Source: Blautia luti
GTDB lineage: Bacteria > Bacillota > Clostridia > Lachnospirales > Lachnospiraceae
Length of the DNA stretch: 64,000 nt
Direction of reading: 5' to 3'
Assembly (NCBI RefSeq): GCF_013304735.1
Contig: NZ_JAAITI010000004.1
Coordinates: forward strand, 1 to 64,000
Made by a program: the position numbers and the translations under genes. Position 1 is the stretch's first letter. Each line of letters starts with the position of its first letter. Below the pieces are notes generated by a model. It saw only the letters and a list, made by a program, of their open reading frames with translations. It did not search any database and was not told the DNA's origin. Positions 27,236 to 35,706 of this stretch are shown here, piece after piece.

Positions 27236-27694
27236 TTATAGCACCTCACAATCTCTATACTTCAGGCATTTCAATGATTCTTTGGAACAAAATGCTATCT
27301 GATGAGTTGGATACTTGAACTTTGCCAAAACCCAGAACTGTTCTCTGGTAATCGTACCGTCCATGTAATCAGAAACAAAATTATAAATCTGATCGTCTGC
27401 CATTGCACCGATTACAATATCATATTCATGGTCTTTCCCACTCCGACATGCAATTATAAAATCCAACCATTCTTCTGTCATATCTTTGAATTCTTTTATT
27501 TTCAGATTCGATTTTAAACGCACATCATAGACAGATACAACTTTCGTATCATATCTCCTGGCCCATCTTTGAGCCTGTTCTTTTATAATCGTACAGTAAA
27601 AACCAGTTCCAAAATCTTTTGTATTACGACCTTTTCTGATTTCCGGTTTCTCTACAGCCTGATATCCACCATGGTACACCGTCATTATCGCCAT
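27236..27694 (-). CDS. DUF3990 protein, ADP-ribosyltransferase-like
   Basis: 152 residues. MTVYHGGYQAVEKPEIRKGR, NTKDFGTGFYCT and KEQAQRWARR match DUF3990, whose YHG and DFGxGFY motifs resemble the ADP-ribosyltransferase fold. It sits 16 bases below hsdS and abuts the DUF3791 gene. A toxin-like or target-modifying role with the DUF3791 protein is inferred from pairing and location, not shown. Confidence 0.75.
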   Translation of the reverse strand: MAIMTVYHGGYQAVEKPEIRKGRNTKDFGTGFYCTIIKEQAQRWARRYDTKVVSVYDVRLKSNLKIKEFKDMTEEWLDFIIACRSGKDHEYDIVIGAMADDQIYNFVSDYMDGTITREQFWVLAKFKYPTHQIAFCSKESLKCLKYRDCEVL

Positions 27695-27710
27695 TCAGCT
27701 TCTCCCCTTT

Positions 27711-28889
27711 CTAGCCAAAGTATTGTTGCATCAGACTATCGAATAACTTTCGTGTTTCATCCAGTGCTTTTTGTACTTTAACTTTTGATTTGTTGACTTG
27801 TTCTGCAAACGCATAATATCTATCTTGTACTTCCATCGGTGGCTTAATTATTTGAAAGCCAGATACTATTGGAACATTAAGATTGGGCATTGTTTGTCCT
27901 ACAGCCATATCTTCTATAGTTTTCTTAAATGATGGAAACGATATTATTTTTTGAATATAATCAGCAGTAACTTCCCCTTTAGTTCTGATAAGCATGCTTC
28001 CTGTTCCACACAAGAATCCATCTTCAGGAACAACTGCGCATCTACCCATTTCACCTCTTCTACCCATTACAACATCCCCAGTTTTTAACTGATACGCTGA
28101 TAATTCTTCATATTTTTCATCAGAAATTGTAAGTTTATCATCTGGAGAAACCTTACCATCAACAATATGCGAAGGATTTAGTAACGGATGTCCACCATCA
28201 ATATAATCTTCCTTATGTAGTAGCGAACCAAAAGGTCCAATCTTAATATCTGCCAAATCAGAAAGTGCAATCTTATCATATCCATAAGGATTAGAAACTG
28301 GATCCCCAAACATCTCGACAAATCGGGCTTTGATGAGGTCGTCTAATAACTGCAATTCCTGCTCTCTTAACTTTATAATTTCATACAATTTGTCAAGTTT
28401 ATCACAAATTAAAACCTGTTCTGTCAAACCAATTTCTGCAACTTCATATCGTGATACATAATCATCAATTTTCAAATTATGGAGTCCCGTGGTTTTATTC
28501 TCAAATGCTCTTGTACCACCACGCTTATAATTTGCAAACAGCGAATAAAATACATATCTCGGATACCATATTTCTCGGTCTTTCACTCGAAGTAATCCTG
28601 TAAAATTGTTAAAAAGATATGTATTATCTTCACCGTCAAAATATATAACCCTGCCTACGGGAAACTTAACACTTCCACCAGACTTCTCAATAAGAATATC
28701 TCCTTTGCGTAAGTACTTCTCCTCAATATTTTTCTTAGTAATCATTCTAGTAACTACATCATTGTAATTTACCACGCCCTCATTGGTAAAATTGGTTGTT
28801 CTAAGTACTGGGATTCCGTCACCAGTTTCATCGTCAGTTCCCCATTCACCAGATAAAACTTTTCCTATTATATCAATTACTTTTGCCAT
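27711..28889 (-). CDS. hsdS: Type I restriction-modification specificity subunit (HsdS)
   Basis: 392 residues with two target-recognition domains, each followed by a conserved helical spacer. TRD1 covers roughly 1-150, with the spacer LTEQVLICDKLDKLYEIIKLREQELQLL. TRD2 covers ~190-350, containing IKIGPFGSLLHKEDYIDGG and GQTMPNLNVPIVSGFQIIKPP, with a second spacer VQKALDETRKLFDSLMQQYF. It sets the bipartite DNA target for both methylation and restriction. It follows hsdM by 48 bases. No flanking inverted repeats or extra TRD fragments suggesting phase variation were seen. Confidence 0.93.
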   Translation of the reverse strand: MAKVIDIIGKVLSGEWGTDDETGDGIPVLRTTNFTNEGVVNYNDVVTRMITKKNIEEKYLRKGDILIEKSGGSVKFPVGRVIYFDGEDNTYLFNNFTGLLRVKDREIWYPRYVFYSLFANYKRGGTRAFENKTTGLHNLKIDDYVSRYEVAEIGLTEQVLICDKLDKLYEIIKLREQELQLLDDLIKARFVEMFGDPVSNPYGYDKIALSDLADIKIGPFGSLLHKEDYIDGGHPLLNPSHIVDGKVSPDDKLTISDEKYEELSAYQLKTGDVVMGRRGEMGRCAVVPEDGFLCGTGSMLIRTKGEVTADYIQKIISFPSFKKTIEDMAVGQTMPNLNVPIVSGFQIIKPPMEVQDRYYAFAEQVNKSKVKVQKALDETRKLFDSLMQQYFG

Positions 28890-28937
28890 CTACATCATCC
28901 CTACAAACCCGAATTTTCGAATCTGCCATCCTTTCTT

Positions 28938-30440
28938 CTATAATCCCAACAACCTCTCCAACTCATCCATTTCTTTTCCAATCTCCAGCTCCAATTCCCG
29001 GATATTGGCCATGATTTCTGATGTTGGCGGATATTCCACCGGAGTGTATTCGATTTCTTTATATTTATTAATACTGAGATCATAGTCATTTTCTACAATA
29101 TCTTTTTTCGGTACCATAAATGACTGGTCTGTTCGTTTCCGTTCTGCTTCTTTATCAAGGTTTTTAAAACGCTCTACAATATCCGGAATGTCATTCTCTG
29201 TGACAGGAGTACGTTTATCGTCCAGGCTGAATCCGTCTGCTTCCATATCGTAGAACCATACCTGATCAGTTCCGCCGTGTTCTGTTTTTGTAAAAATAAG
29301 GATTGCTGTGGATACTCCTGCATAGGGTTTAAATACACCGGAAGGCATAGATATTACAGCTTCCAGTCTCTGATTTTCAACAATTTCCTTACGGATGGAT
29401 TTATGCGCCCGTGATGATCCAAAGAGTACACCATCTGGTACAATACAAGCGCATCTTCCTCCAATTTTCATAATCCTCAAAAACAAAGCCAGAAATAAAA
29501 GTTCTGTTTTCTTTGTCTTACAAACCTTAAGAAGATCTCCGGAAACGGACTCTGCATCCAGGCTTCCTTTAAAAGGAGGATTTGCCAGCACAAGGGAATA
29601 CTGATCTTTATCTGCATTCTGATCAGATAAGCTATCCCGATACTCAATATAAGGATTTTCTATTCCGTGAGTCATCATATTCATGGCTCCAATACGAAGC
29701 ATGGTGCGGTCCATATCGTATCCATGGAACATATGATTCATGTAATGATCTTTTTTCTGCTTATCATAAAAAATTTCTTCTTTTCTTTTTTCTTTCAGAT
29801 ATTCTCCTGCTGCAACCAGAAATCCGGAGGTTCCACATGCCGGATCACAGATAATCTCATCACTGGACGGATCCATCATCTCAACCATCATCCGGATAAT
29901 ATGTCTTGGTGTACGGAACTGTCCATTCCGTCCGGACTGGGCTATTTTAGAAAGGAGATATTCATATACGTCTCCTCTGACATCTGCTGTCTGGATTTCA
30001 TTCATAAGTTTGTAAATTTCATCCAGAGAATCCACCACTTTGGATAAAAGGAGTGGTGTCGGAAGTTTAAAGATCGCATCGTCCATATATTTGGAATATG
30101 CACTGTTTTTATCATTATGAAGATTTTTTATAAACGGGAACACCCATTCCTGCATGATTATATACATTCTGTCTGCCGGAAAATCATGGAATACGGACCA
30201 TTTCAGCTGACTTCCGTCAATTGTTCTCTCACCTATTTTTACTTCTCCGAAAAAAATACTCTGAAATGGCAAGCCAAGCATTGCACTTTCTCTTGCACGC
30301 ATATTATCGGAATCATCCAGATCATGAATAAACATCAGGTATGTAATCTGTTCGATTACTTCCAGTGGATTGACAAGTCCTCCTGCCGCAAATATATCCC
30401 ATAAACCATCTATTTTGTTTTTTAATTCACCAGTGATCAT
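28938..30440 (-). CDS. hsdM: Type I restriction-modification methyltransferase (HsdM)
   Basis: 500 residues. The N-terminal HsdM_N helices (LKNKIDGLWDIFAAGGLVNP) precede an N6-adenine methyltransferase with the SAM motif DPACGTSGFLVAAGEYL, the catalytic motif LVLANPPF and C-terminal helices that contact HsdS. It protects host DNA at the HsdS-defined site. The second gene of the operon, it starts 17 bases after fic. Confidence 0.95.
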   Translation of the reverse strand: MITGELKNKIDGLWDIFAAGGLVNPLEVIEQITYLMFIHDLDDSDNMRARESAMLGLPFQSIFFGEVKIGERTIDGSQLKWSVFHDFPADRMYIIMQEWVFPFIKNLHNDKNSAYSKYMDDAIFKLPTPLLLSKVVDSLDEIYKLMNEIQTADVRGDVYEYLLSKIAQSGRNGQFRTPRHIIRMMVEMMDPSSDEIICDPACGTSGFLVAAGEYLKEKRKEEIFYDKQKKDHYMNHMFHGYDMDRTMLRIGAMNMMTHGIENPYIEYRDSLSDQNADKDQYSLVLANPPFKGSLDAESVSGDLLKVCKTKKTELLFLALFLRIMKIGGRCACIVPDGVLFGSSRAHKSIRKEIVENQRLEAVISMPSGVFKPYAGVSTAILIFTKTEHGGTDQVWFYDMEADGFSLDDKRTPVTENDIPDIVERFKNLDKEAERKRTDQSFMVPKKDIVENDYDLSINKYKEIEYTPVEYPPTSEIMANIRELELEIGKEMDELERLLGL

Positions 30441-30457
30441 TTTTTATCTCCCATCTA

Positions 30458-31510
30458 TTACTCATTATTCCAGGTATATTTCGTATACCTTCCGCCGCCG
30501 ATTTTTAAAATTTTTTCTGCTGTCAGTAATTCTGCCAGTGTTCTCTGTATCGTTACCACACTAATATCCGGACACTTTTCTGCAATTTCCTTTTTTGTAA
30601 TTGTTCCCAGAGTGTTTTTTATAATCTCTTCTATTCGCTCCGGTTTTGATATATTCTGCGTTATCAGCAATTTTATTCTTGAAGAAAACTCTCTGTATGC
30701 TCCTACGATAACACCAAGCATATATTTTACAAATGGTGTATAATCATTCTTATTCTCATACCAGTTCTCAGAACTTTCCCTTAAACATTCATAGTATAAT
30801 TCCTTTGAATTTTCTATCATTCTCTCGATACTGATATATTTTCCCACAATATAGCCAGATCTGTACAAAAGTAACAGTGTAAGTAAACGGCTCATTCTTC
30901 CATTGCCATCATTAAACGGATGTATGCATAGGAAATCCAGAATAAACATTGGAATCAAAAGAAGCGGATCTATTTCTCCTGTTGCCATTGCCTCTTCAAA
31001 TGCTCCGCATAGTTCTTCCATTGCTTCCGGTGTTTCCCGGGCCGGTACTGGTTTAAACCGTATTTTTTTTATTCCCTGAGAATCTTCTTCCTCAATGACA
31101 TTATCTGCAGTTTTATATTTTCCTCCAATATTGTAGCTTTCAAATTTATACAAATCTCTGTGAAGCTGTAAAATAATCGCAGACTTTGGTGGGATATGGT
31201 CATGGCTTTCATGAATTGTATTCAATACATCTCTGTATCCGGCAATTTCCTGTTCATTTCTTGTCCTTGGCCTTGTTTTGTCTTTTACCAATTCCCGCAA
31301 TCTGATGTCTGATGTATAAATACCTTCTATTTTGTTGGAACTTTCCGTACTTTGAATTTTAGCGATTTCAACTAATTGTGTAAGAGTATCTGCTTTGGCC
31401 TCAATAAAAAGAGTTTGTTCTCCCTTAAATTCATGTATCTGTGTCAGATAAGATACAATTTCAGGAGTCAACAGACTTTTCCACTTTTCCTGATAATCAA
31501 ACCGTCTCAT
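30458..31510 (-). CDS. Fic-family protein with N-terminal inhibitory motif
   Basis: 350 residues. The Fic_N region carries the inhibitory-helix motif S58-NKI-E62-G63, so the protein is a class II (self-inhibited) Fic. The Fic core has HPFNDGNGR at 197-205 with catalytic His197. A C-terminal winged-helix domain (about 285-350, ITKKEIAEKCP ... TIQRTLAELLTAEKIL) could bind DNA. Fic enzymes usually transfer AMP to proteins. It is the first gene of the type I operon, 17 bases before hsdM. Its promoter lies in a long palindrome, which suggests autoregulation through the winged helix. Confidence 0.92.
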   Translation of the reverse strand: MRRFDYQEKWKSLLTPEIVSYLTQIHEFKGEQTLFIEAKADTLTQLVEIAKIQSTESSNKIEGIYTSDIRLRELVKDKTRPRTRNEQEIAGYRDVLNTIHESHDHIPPKSAIILQLHRDLYKFESYNIGGKYKTADNVIEEEDSQGIKKIRFKPVPARETPEAMEELCGAFEEAMATGEIDPLLLIPMFILDFLCIHPFNDGNGRMSRLLTLLLLYRSGYIVGKYISIERMIENSKELYYECLRESSENWYENKNDYTPFVKYMLGVIVGAYREFSSRIKLLITQNISKPERIEEIIKNTLGTITKKEIAEKCPDISVVTIQRTLAELLTAEKILKIGGGRYTKYTWNNE

Positions 31511-31561
31511 ATATTTTCCATCACCTTCTTTATCACTCTTTTTTCGATTTTATTTACTTCA

Positions 31562-31590
31562 AGTATATAAATCAATTTTATCATTGTCAA
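31562..31590 (-). promoter_or_regulatory. SigA-type promoter of the fic-hsdMS operon
   Basis: On the minus strand TTGACA, 17 bases, TATACT; this is the best consensus promoter in the region. It ends about 50 bases upstream of the fic ATG and drives fic, hsdM and hsdS, perhaps as far as hsdR. Confidence 0.8.
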
Positions 31591-31647
31591 CTTTAATTTA
31601 ATCATTTTCGTAAGAATGATTAAATTGAAAGTGAAATGATAAAATTA
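31573..31647. promoter_or_regulatory. Nested palindrome over the fic promoter (candidate operator)
   Basis: A perfect 11-bp pair ATTTAATCATT/AATGATTAAAT forms the core. Moving outward the pairing continues imperfectly through CTTTAA/TTGAAAG and again perfectly with AATTTTATCATT/AATGATAAAATT. The outer left arm covers the spacer of the fic promoter and the inner arms lie just upstream of -35. The repeated AATGAT half-sites look like binding sites of a dimeric winged-helix regulator. Confidence 0.65.
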
Positions 31648-31706
31648 AAAAGTCCAACAATAAATGCTTCTGCACGGATCTTCAGCATTTACTGTCGGAC
31701 TTTTAT
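31645..31706 (-). terminator. Intrinsic terminator after the fumarase/redox cluster
   Basis: On the minus strand AAAAGTCCGACAGTAAATGCT pairs with AGCATTTATTGTTGGACTTTT across a short loop, followed by TTTTTAATTTT. It lies about 55 bases past the fumarase beta-subunit stop. Confidence 0.85.
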
Positions 31707-31759
31707 CCTTTTTATTCCTTTTTGAAATATATCACAATATCATATTGTAGAGCAAAAGA

Positions 31760-32323
31760 TTATTCTGCGTGGTCTTTCAGGTACTCTGCACGCCCCTCTT
31801 CGTATAGATTATTTCCCTCGCTGTCAATGATAACTACAAGCGGCATGTCTTCCACATAAAGCTTGCGGAGTGCTTCTGCTCCAAGGTCTTCGTAAGCGAT
31901 AAGCTCTGCTTTTTTGATGCATTTTGCAAGAAGTGCACCTGCACCGCCGATGGCTCCGAAATATACGCCGTCATATTTTTTCATTGCATCTACGACTTCC
32001 GGAAGGCGGGCACCTTTTCCGATCATTCCTCTGGCACCTACGGACATCATGGTCGGTGCATAAGCATCCATACGGCCGCTGGTTGTAGGGCCTGCGGAGC
32101 CGATGACTTCGCCTGGTTTTGCCGGAGTCGGACCTACATAGTAAATGGTAGCATCTGTAGGGTCAAAAGGAATTTTTTCTCCTTTTGCAAGGGCCTCACA
32201 CATTCTCTTGTGACCTGCATCACGGGATGTATAGATGGTTCCTGTCAATAAAACCTGGTCGCCTGCATGGAGAGTTCTTGCCAGCTCTCTTGTCAGAGGC
32301 AGTGTGATCTTTCTTCTTTCCAT
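31760..32323 (-). CDS. fumB: Class I fumarate hydratase, beta (C-terminal) subunit
   Basis: 187 residues. It carries the swivelling C-terminal domain of 4Fe-4S fumarases/L(+)-tartrate dehydratases: LLTGTIYTSRDAGHKRMCEAL, GPTTSGRMDAYAP, KGARLPEV and IGGAGALLAKCI. With the alpha subunit encoded one base upstream it interconverts malate and fumarate. Tartrate dehydratase beta is the main alternative. The fumarate-reductase-like genes immediately upstream favour fumarase. It is the last gene before a strong terminator. Confidence 0.9.
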   Translation of the reverse strand: MERRKITLPLTRELARTLHAGDQVLLTGTIYTSRDAGHKRMCEALAKGEKIPFDPTDATIYYVGPTPAKPGEVIGSAGPTTSGRMDAYAPTMMSVGARGMIGKGARLPEVVDAMKKYDGVYFGAIGGAGALLAKCIKKAELIAYEDLGAEALRKLYVEDMPLVVIIDSEGNNLYEEGRAEYLKDHAE

Positions 32324-32324
32324 A

Positions 32325-33167
32325 TTAAAGCACCTCCGTTTTATGACGTGTTACATGGCAGTTGATGTTAACTGCACATGGCATACCAGCGATATGAGTA
32401 GGCATAGTCTCAATGTTCAGACCGATAGCTGTGGTCTTTCCGCCAAAGCCCTGAGGTCCGATACCAAGCTTGTTGATCTTCTCCAGCATCTCTTTCTCAA
32501 GATCTGCATAGTAAGGATCCGGGTTCTCTGTATTCAGAGGACGCATCAGCGCTTTCTTTGCAAGAAGTGCACATTTGTCAAAAGTTCCTCCGATACCAAC
32601 ACCAACTACCATAGGCGGACATGGGTTCGGACCTGCAGTTTCTACAGCCTCAAGAATGAAATCCTTGATTCCCTGAAGGCCTGCAGATGGCTTGAACATA
32701 CGGATCTGGCTCATATTCTCGCTTCCGAAGCCTTTTGGTCCTACAGTTACTTTCACCTGATCTCCAGGAACGATCTCTGTATAGATCATAGCCGGTGTAT
32801 TGTCACCTGTGTTTCCACGGCGTACCGGATCCTTGACAACGGATTTTCTCAGGTAACCTTTATCGTATCCGCGGCGTACACCTTCATTGATGGCATCATT
32901 TAAATCTCCGCCTGTAAAGTGGACATCCTGACCAATTTCAAGGAATACGCATGCCATTCCGGTATCCTGACAGATCGGAACATTCTCACTGTCCGCAATA
33001 TCAAAATTCTCGATAATGTTATCAAGGACACCTTTTGCGATCTCGCCGTCCTCGCAGGCACGGCAGGTTTTGATAGCATCCTTCACATCTTCCGGGAGAT
33101 GTTCATTGGCTTCGATACAGAGTTTTTCGATAACCTCTGTAAGTCTGCTTACTTCGATTTCTCTCAT
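32325..33167 (-). CDS. fumA: Class I fumarate hydratase, alpha (N-terminal) subunit
   Basis: 280 residues, oxygen-sensitive 4Fe-4S type. Cluster-ligand regions are [27 protein letters not shown] and the late [23 protein letters not shown] is also typical. The start ATG follows AAGGAG. The beta-subunit gene begins one base after the stop, and the flavoprotein gene upstream ends 55 bases earlier. In context it converts malate to fumarate for the neighbouring fumarate-reductase-like proteins. Confidence 0.92.
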   Translation of the reverse strand: MREIEVSRLTEVIEKLCIEANEHLPEDVKDAIKTCRACEDGEIAKGVLDNIIENFDIADSENVPICQDTGMACVFLEIGQDVHFTGGDLNDAINEGVRRGYDKGYLRKSVVKDPVRRGNTGDNTPAMIYTEIVPGDQVKVTVGPKGFGSENMSQIRMFKPSAGLQGIKDFILEAVETAGPNPCPPMVVGVGIGGTFDKCALLAKKALMRPLNTENPDPYYADLEKEMLEKINKLGIGPQGFGGKTTAIGLNIETMPTHIAGMPCAVNINCHVTRHKTEVL

Positions 33168-33222
33168 AATAGACTCCTTTCGCTTATCTCATATGTTTTT
33201 ATTATCATAACATATTTTTAAC

Positions 33223-34833
33223 TTAACGTTCGTGGCGGGCATATTTCGGCAGAAGCATAGGAGATACGTCTCCTGTATCAACTCCTGCATTTTTCAGTTC
33301 CTCTTCATATTTTCTGATATGATCCAGATTCATAGTTCCAAGCTCTACCTCTTTGCATTTGGCAGCTGCTTTTTTACCTGCATTTCGTCCGAATACAATT
33401 ACATCAAGAAGAGAGTTGCCCATCAGTCGGTTTCTTCCGTGGATTCCGCCTGCTGCCTCTCCTGCAACCAGAAGGTTCGGGATTTCTTTTGTAAAGCCGT
33501 CTCCGTTGATCTCAAGTCCGCCGTTCTGATAATGAAGGGTCGGGTAAATCACGATCGGGACTTTTCTCATATCAATGCCGTAATTCATGTACATACGGAA
33601 CATGGCAGGGATCCTCTTTTCGATAGTTCCCTCACCGCCCAGGATCTCGATCATCGGAGTATCCAGCCATACACCTTTTCGTCCACCTGGAACTTCAACG
33701 CCACGGCCTTCCTCACACTCGCGGATAACACCGGAAGCATTTACGTCACGGGTTTCCAGCGGATGGATATAAGCTTCTCCGTTTGCATTTACAAGCTGTG
33801 CACCAACGGAACGAACCTTCTCTGTTACCAGGGCACCAAGGATCTGTGACGGATAGATCGCACCTGTTGGATGATACTGGATAGAATCCTGGTAAAGAAG
33901 GGAAGCGCCCGCTCTGTATCCAAGTACGAGTCCGTCAGCAGTTGCTCCGTAGTGATTGGAGGTCGGGAATCCCTGATAATGCATTCTTCCTGCACCACCG
34001 GTTGCAATTACAACTGTTTTTGCTCTTGCAACGGAATAGTCTCCGGTTTCCATGTTGAGAAGGACTGCACCGGCAGTCTGACCTTTTTCATCCTTCAGAA
34101 GTTCTACAGCGGATGTAAATTCCACTACCGGGATCTTAAGATTTAAGACCTCATCACGGATAGTACGCATGATCTCTGATCCGGAATAATCCTTTGCAGC
34201 ATGCATTCTCTTTCTGGAGGTACCGCCGCCATGTGTAGTGACCATGGTTCCGTCTTCTGCTTTATCAAACTCAACACCAAGGTCGTTGAGCCATTTGATC
34301 GCATCCGGCGCCTCCATTACCAGTCTTTTTACAAGCTCCGGTTTTGCGGCAAAATGTCCGCCTCCAAAGCAGTCCAGATAATGCTGTACCGGGGAATCAT
34401 TTTCTTTATCTGCTGCCTGGATCCCGCCTTCTGCCATCATGGTGTTGGCATCACCGATACGGAGCTTTGTAACGATCATAACGTTGGCACCTGCGTTGTG
34501 GGCCTCTATGGCACAGGAAGATCCTGCTCCACCACCGCCGATGATCAGTACATCTACATCATAATCGATTTTTGTAAGATCGATTTTTTCGTTGAGCAGA
34601 CGGCTTTCTGAATGGAGCATTTTTGTCAGTTCCAGTGGTGCTTTCTGTCCCTTGTTCGGTCCTACCTTGATCTCTGCAAATGCATCCGGGTTATAATCCG
34701 GATGGAATTTTTTGAGAAGAGCATCTTTCTCATCTGCACTCAGACGTCTTGGCTCTGTTGCCATACGCTCCGCTCTTGTAGCCTCTACCTTTTTGATGGA
34801 TTCCATCATATTTTCTGGATATGGTGCATACAT
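33223..34833 (-). CDS. Fumarate reductase/succinate dehydrogenase-type flavoprotein
   Basis: 536 residues. An N-terminal extension of about 90 residues precedes the FAD dinucleotide-binding motif DVLIIGGGGAGSSCAIEA. Flavoprotein signatures then follow: MMAEGGIQAA, ATGGAGRMH, SIQYHPTGAI (catalytic-region His), LVTEKVRSVGAQLVN, HYQNGGLEI and the C-terminal GRNRLMGNSLLDVIVFGRNAG (substrate Arg region). There is no signal peptide and no membrane anchor gene nearby, so the enzyme is soluble, as in methanogen thiol:fumarate reductase (TfrA). It lies 13 bases below its Fe-S partner and 55 bases above fumarase. L-aspartate oxidase (NadB) was considered; the TfrB-like partner argues against it. Confidence 0.85.
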   Translation of the reverse strand: MYAPYPENMMESIKKVEATRAERMATEPRRLSADEKDALLKKFHPDYNPDAFAEIKVGPNKGQKAPLELTKMLHSESRLLNEKIDLTKIDYDVDVLIIGGGGAGSSCAIEAHNAGANVMIVTKLRIGDANTMMAEGGIQAADKENDSPVQHYLDCFGGGHFAAKPELVKRLVMEAPDAIKWLNDLGVEFDKAEDGTMVTTHGGGTSRKRMHAAKDYSGSEIMRTIRDEVLNLKIPVVEFTSAVELLKDEKGQTAGAVLLNMETGDYSVARAKTVVIATGGAGRMHYQGFPTSNHYGATADGLVLGYRAGASLLYQDSIQYHPTGAIYPSQILGALVTEKVRSVGAQLVNANGEAYIHPLETRDVNASGVIRECEEGRGVEVPGGRKGVWLDTPMIEILGGEGTIEKRIPAMFRMYMNYGIDMRKVPIVIYPTLHYQNGGLEINGDGFTKEIPNLLVAGEAAGGIHGRNRLMGNSLLDVIVFGRNAGKKAAAKCKEVELGTMNLDHIRKYEEELKNAGVDTGDVSPMLLPKYARHER

Positions 34834-34846
34834 GTTTTACGCCCTC

Positions 34847-35524
34847 CTACTTCTCGATTTCTCTGCTGTTGTAAAGTTCCTGCATCTCTGTGATCGGCTT
34901 CTGCATGATCTGCTCAATCATGTCATCAAATTTACCTTCGTGGATCTCTTCCACACGTTTCTCCAGATGCTCGCTTTTCGGCGCAATATATTTTCCGGTG
35001 AGACGTCTTGCCAGAAGGCCTACCATCGGATGGGAAATTCCTGCCGGACATCTTACGGAACAGCAGCCGCAGCTTACGCAGTCAAAGGATTCCTCTGCAC
35101 ATTTTTCAAGCTCGCCTCTCTGAGCATATGCAATATACTGCATGACATTTAAGTCCTGTGTACAGGCCTTTGTGCAGGCATTGCATCCGATGCAGCTGTA
35201 GATCTCCGGATAAAGCTCCATCATTACCTGCTGGTTCGGCTTAAGATCTTCTATATTATAAAGTCTCTTGTCTGTAGGGAAGAACGGGATACTTGCCACA
35301 TACATTCCCTCCTGCACCTGTGTCTGACAGGCGAGACAGGTTTTCAGCTCATTCTGTCCCTTGATCCTGTAGATGGTCGCGCAGGCACCGCAGAATCCGT
35401 GTCTGCAGCCGCATCCTCTTTTTAATGTATAACCGGCATATTCCATAGCTGTCATAATGGTCAGATCACCGGGAACGCTGTATTTTTTACCGAAAAAATA
35501 TACGTTTACCATATTATTTTCCAT
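34847..35524 (-). CDS. Fumarate reductase/TfrB-type iron-sulfur protein
   Basis: 225 residues. The N-terminal 2Fe-2S domain has CGCRHGFCGAC and then CLACQ. Next are two 4Fe-4S motifs, CIGCNACTKACTQD and CVSCGCCSVRCPAG, then a helical tail. This is the FrdB/TfrB electron-transfer layout, but the protein stops before any CCG domain, which methanogen TfrB has fused at its C-terminus. Here a separate HdrB is encoded upstream in the same cluster. It hands electrons to the flavoprotein encoded 13 bases downstream. A 180-base palindromic gap separates it from the FAD/NAD subunit gene. Confidence 0.85.
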   Translation of the reverse strand: MENNMVNVYFFGKKYSVPGDLTIMTAMEYAGYTLKRGCGCRHGFCGACATIYRIKGQNELKTCLACQTQVQEGMYVASIPFFPTDKRLYNIEDLKPNQQVMMELYPEIYSCIGCNACTKACTQDLNVMQYIAYAQRGELEKCAEESFDCVSCGCCSVRCPAGISHPMVGLLARRLTGKYIAPKSEHLEKRVEEIHEGKFDDMIEQIMQKPITEMQELYNSREIEK

Positions 35525-35706
35525 TTGAGATTACCAGTCCTTTCTTTTACTTATTCAAACCGTACACCGCAGTGCCAGGCTCGATTCCGCTTCGCTTCAT
35601 CTCGCTTGAGGGCGTTCGCCCTATACAGCCGCCGATAAAAACAGCTGCTTACATGCAAGCATGACGCATCTGTTTTTATCAACGTCTGTGCACTGCTCAT
35701 TGCTTA
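35525..35706. repeat. Palindromic intergenic element inside the redox cluster
   Basis: The gap is mostly structure. A perfect 11-bp pair GATAAAAACAG/CTGTTTTTATC lies at 35634-35644 and 35670-35680, an outer pair GCAGTGC/GCACTGC at 35569-35575 and 35690-35696, and a GGGCG-TTCG-CCC hairpin near 35610-35621. No T-run terminator and no ORF. It may be a REP-like insertion or a processing or stability element that sets different levels for the upstream and downstream parts of the operon. Confidence 0.6.
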
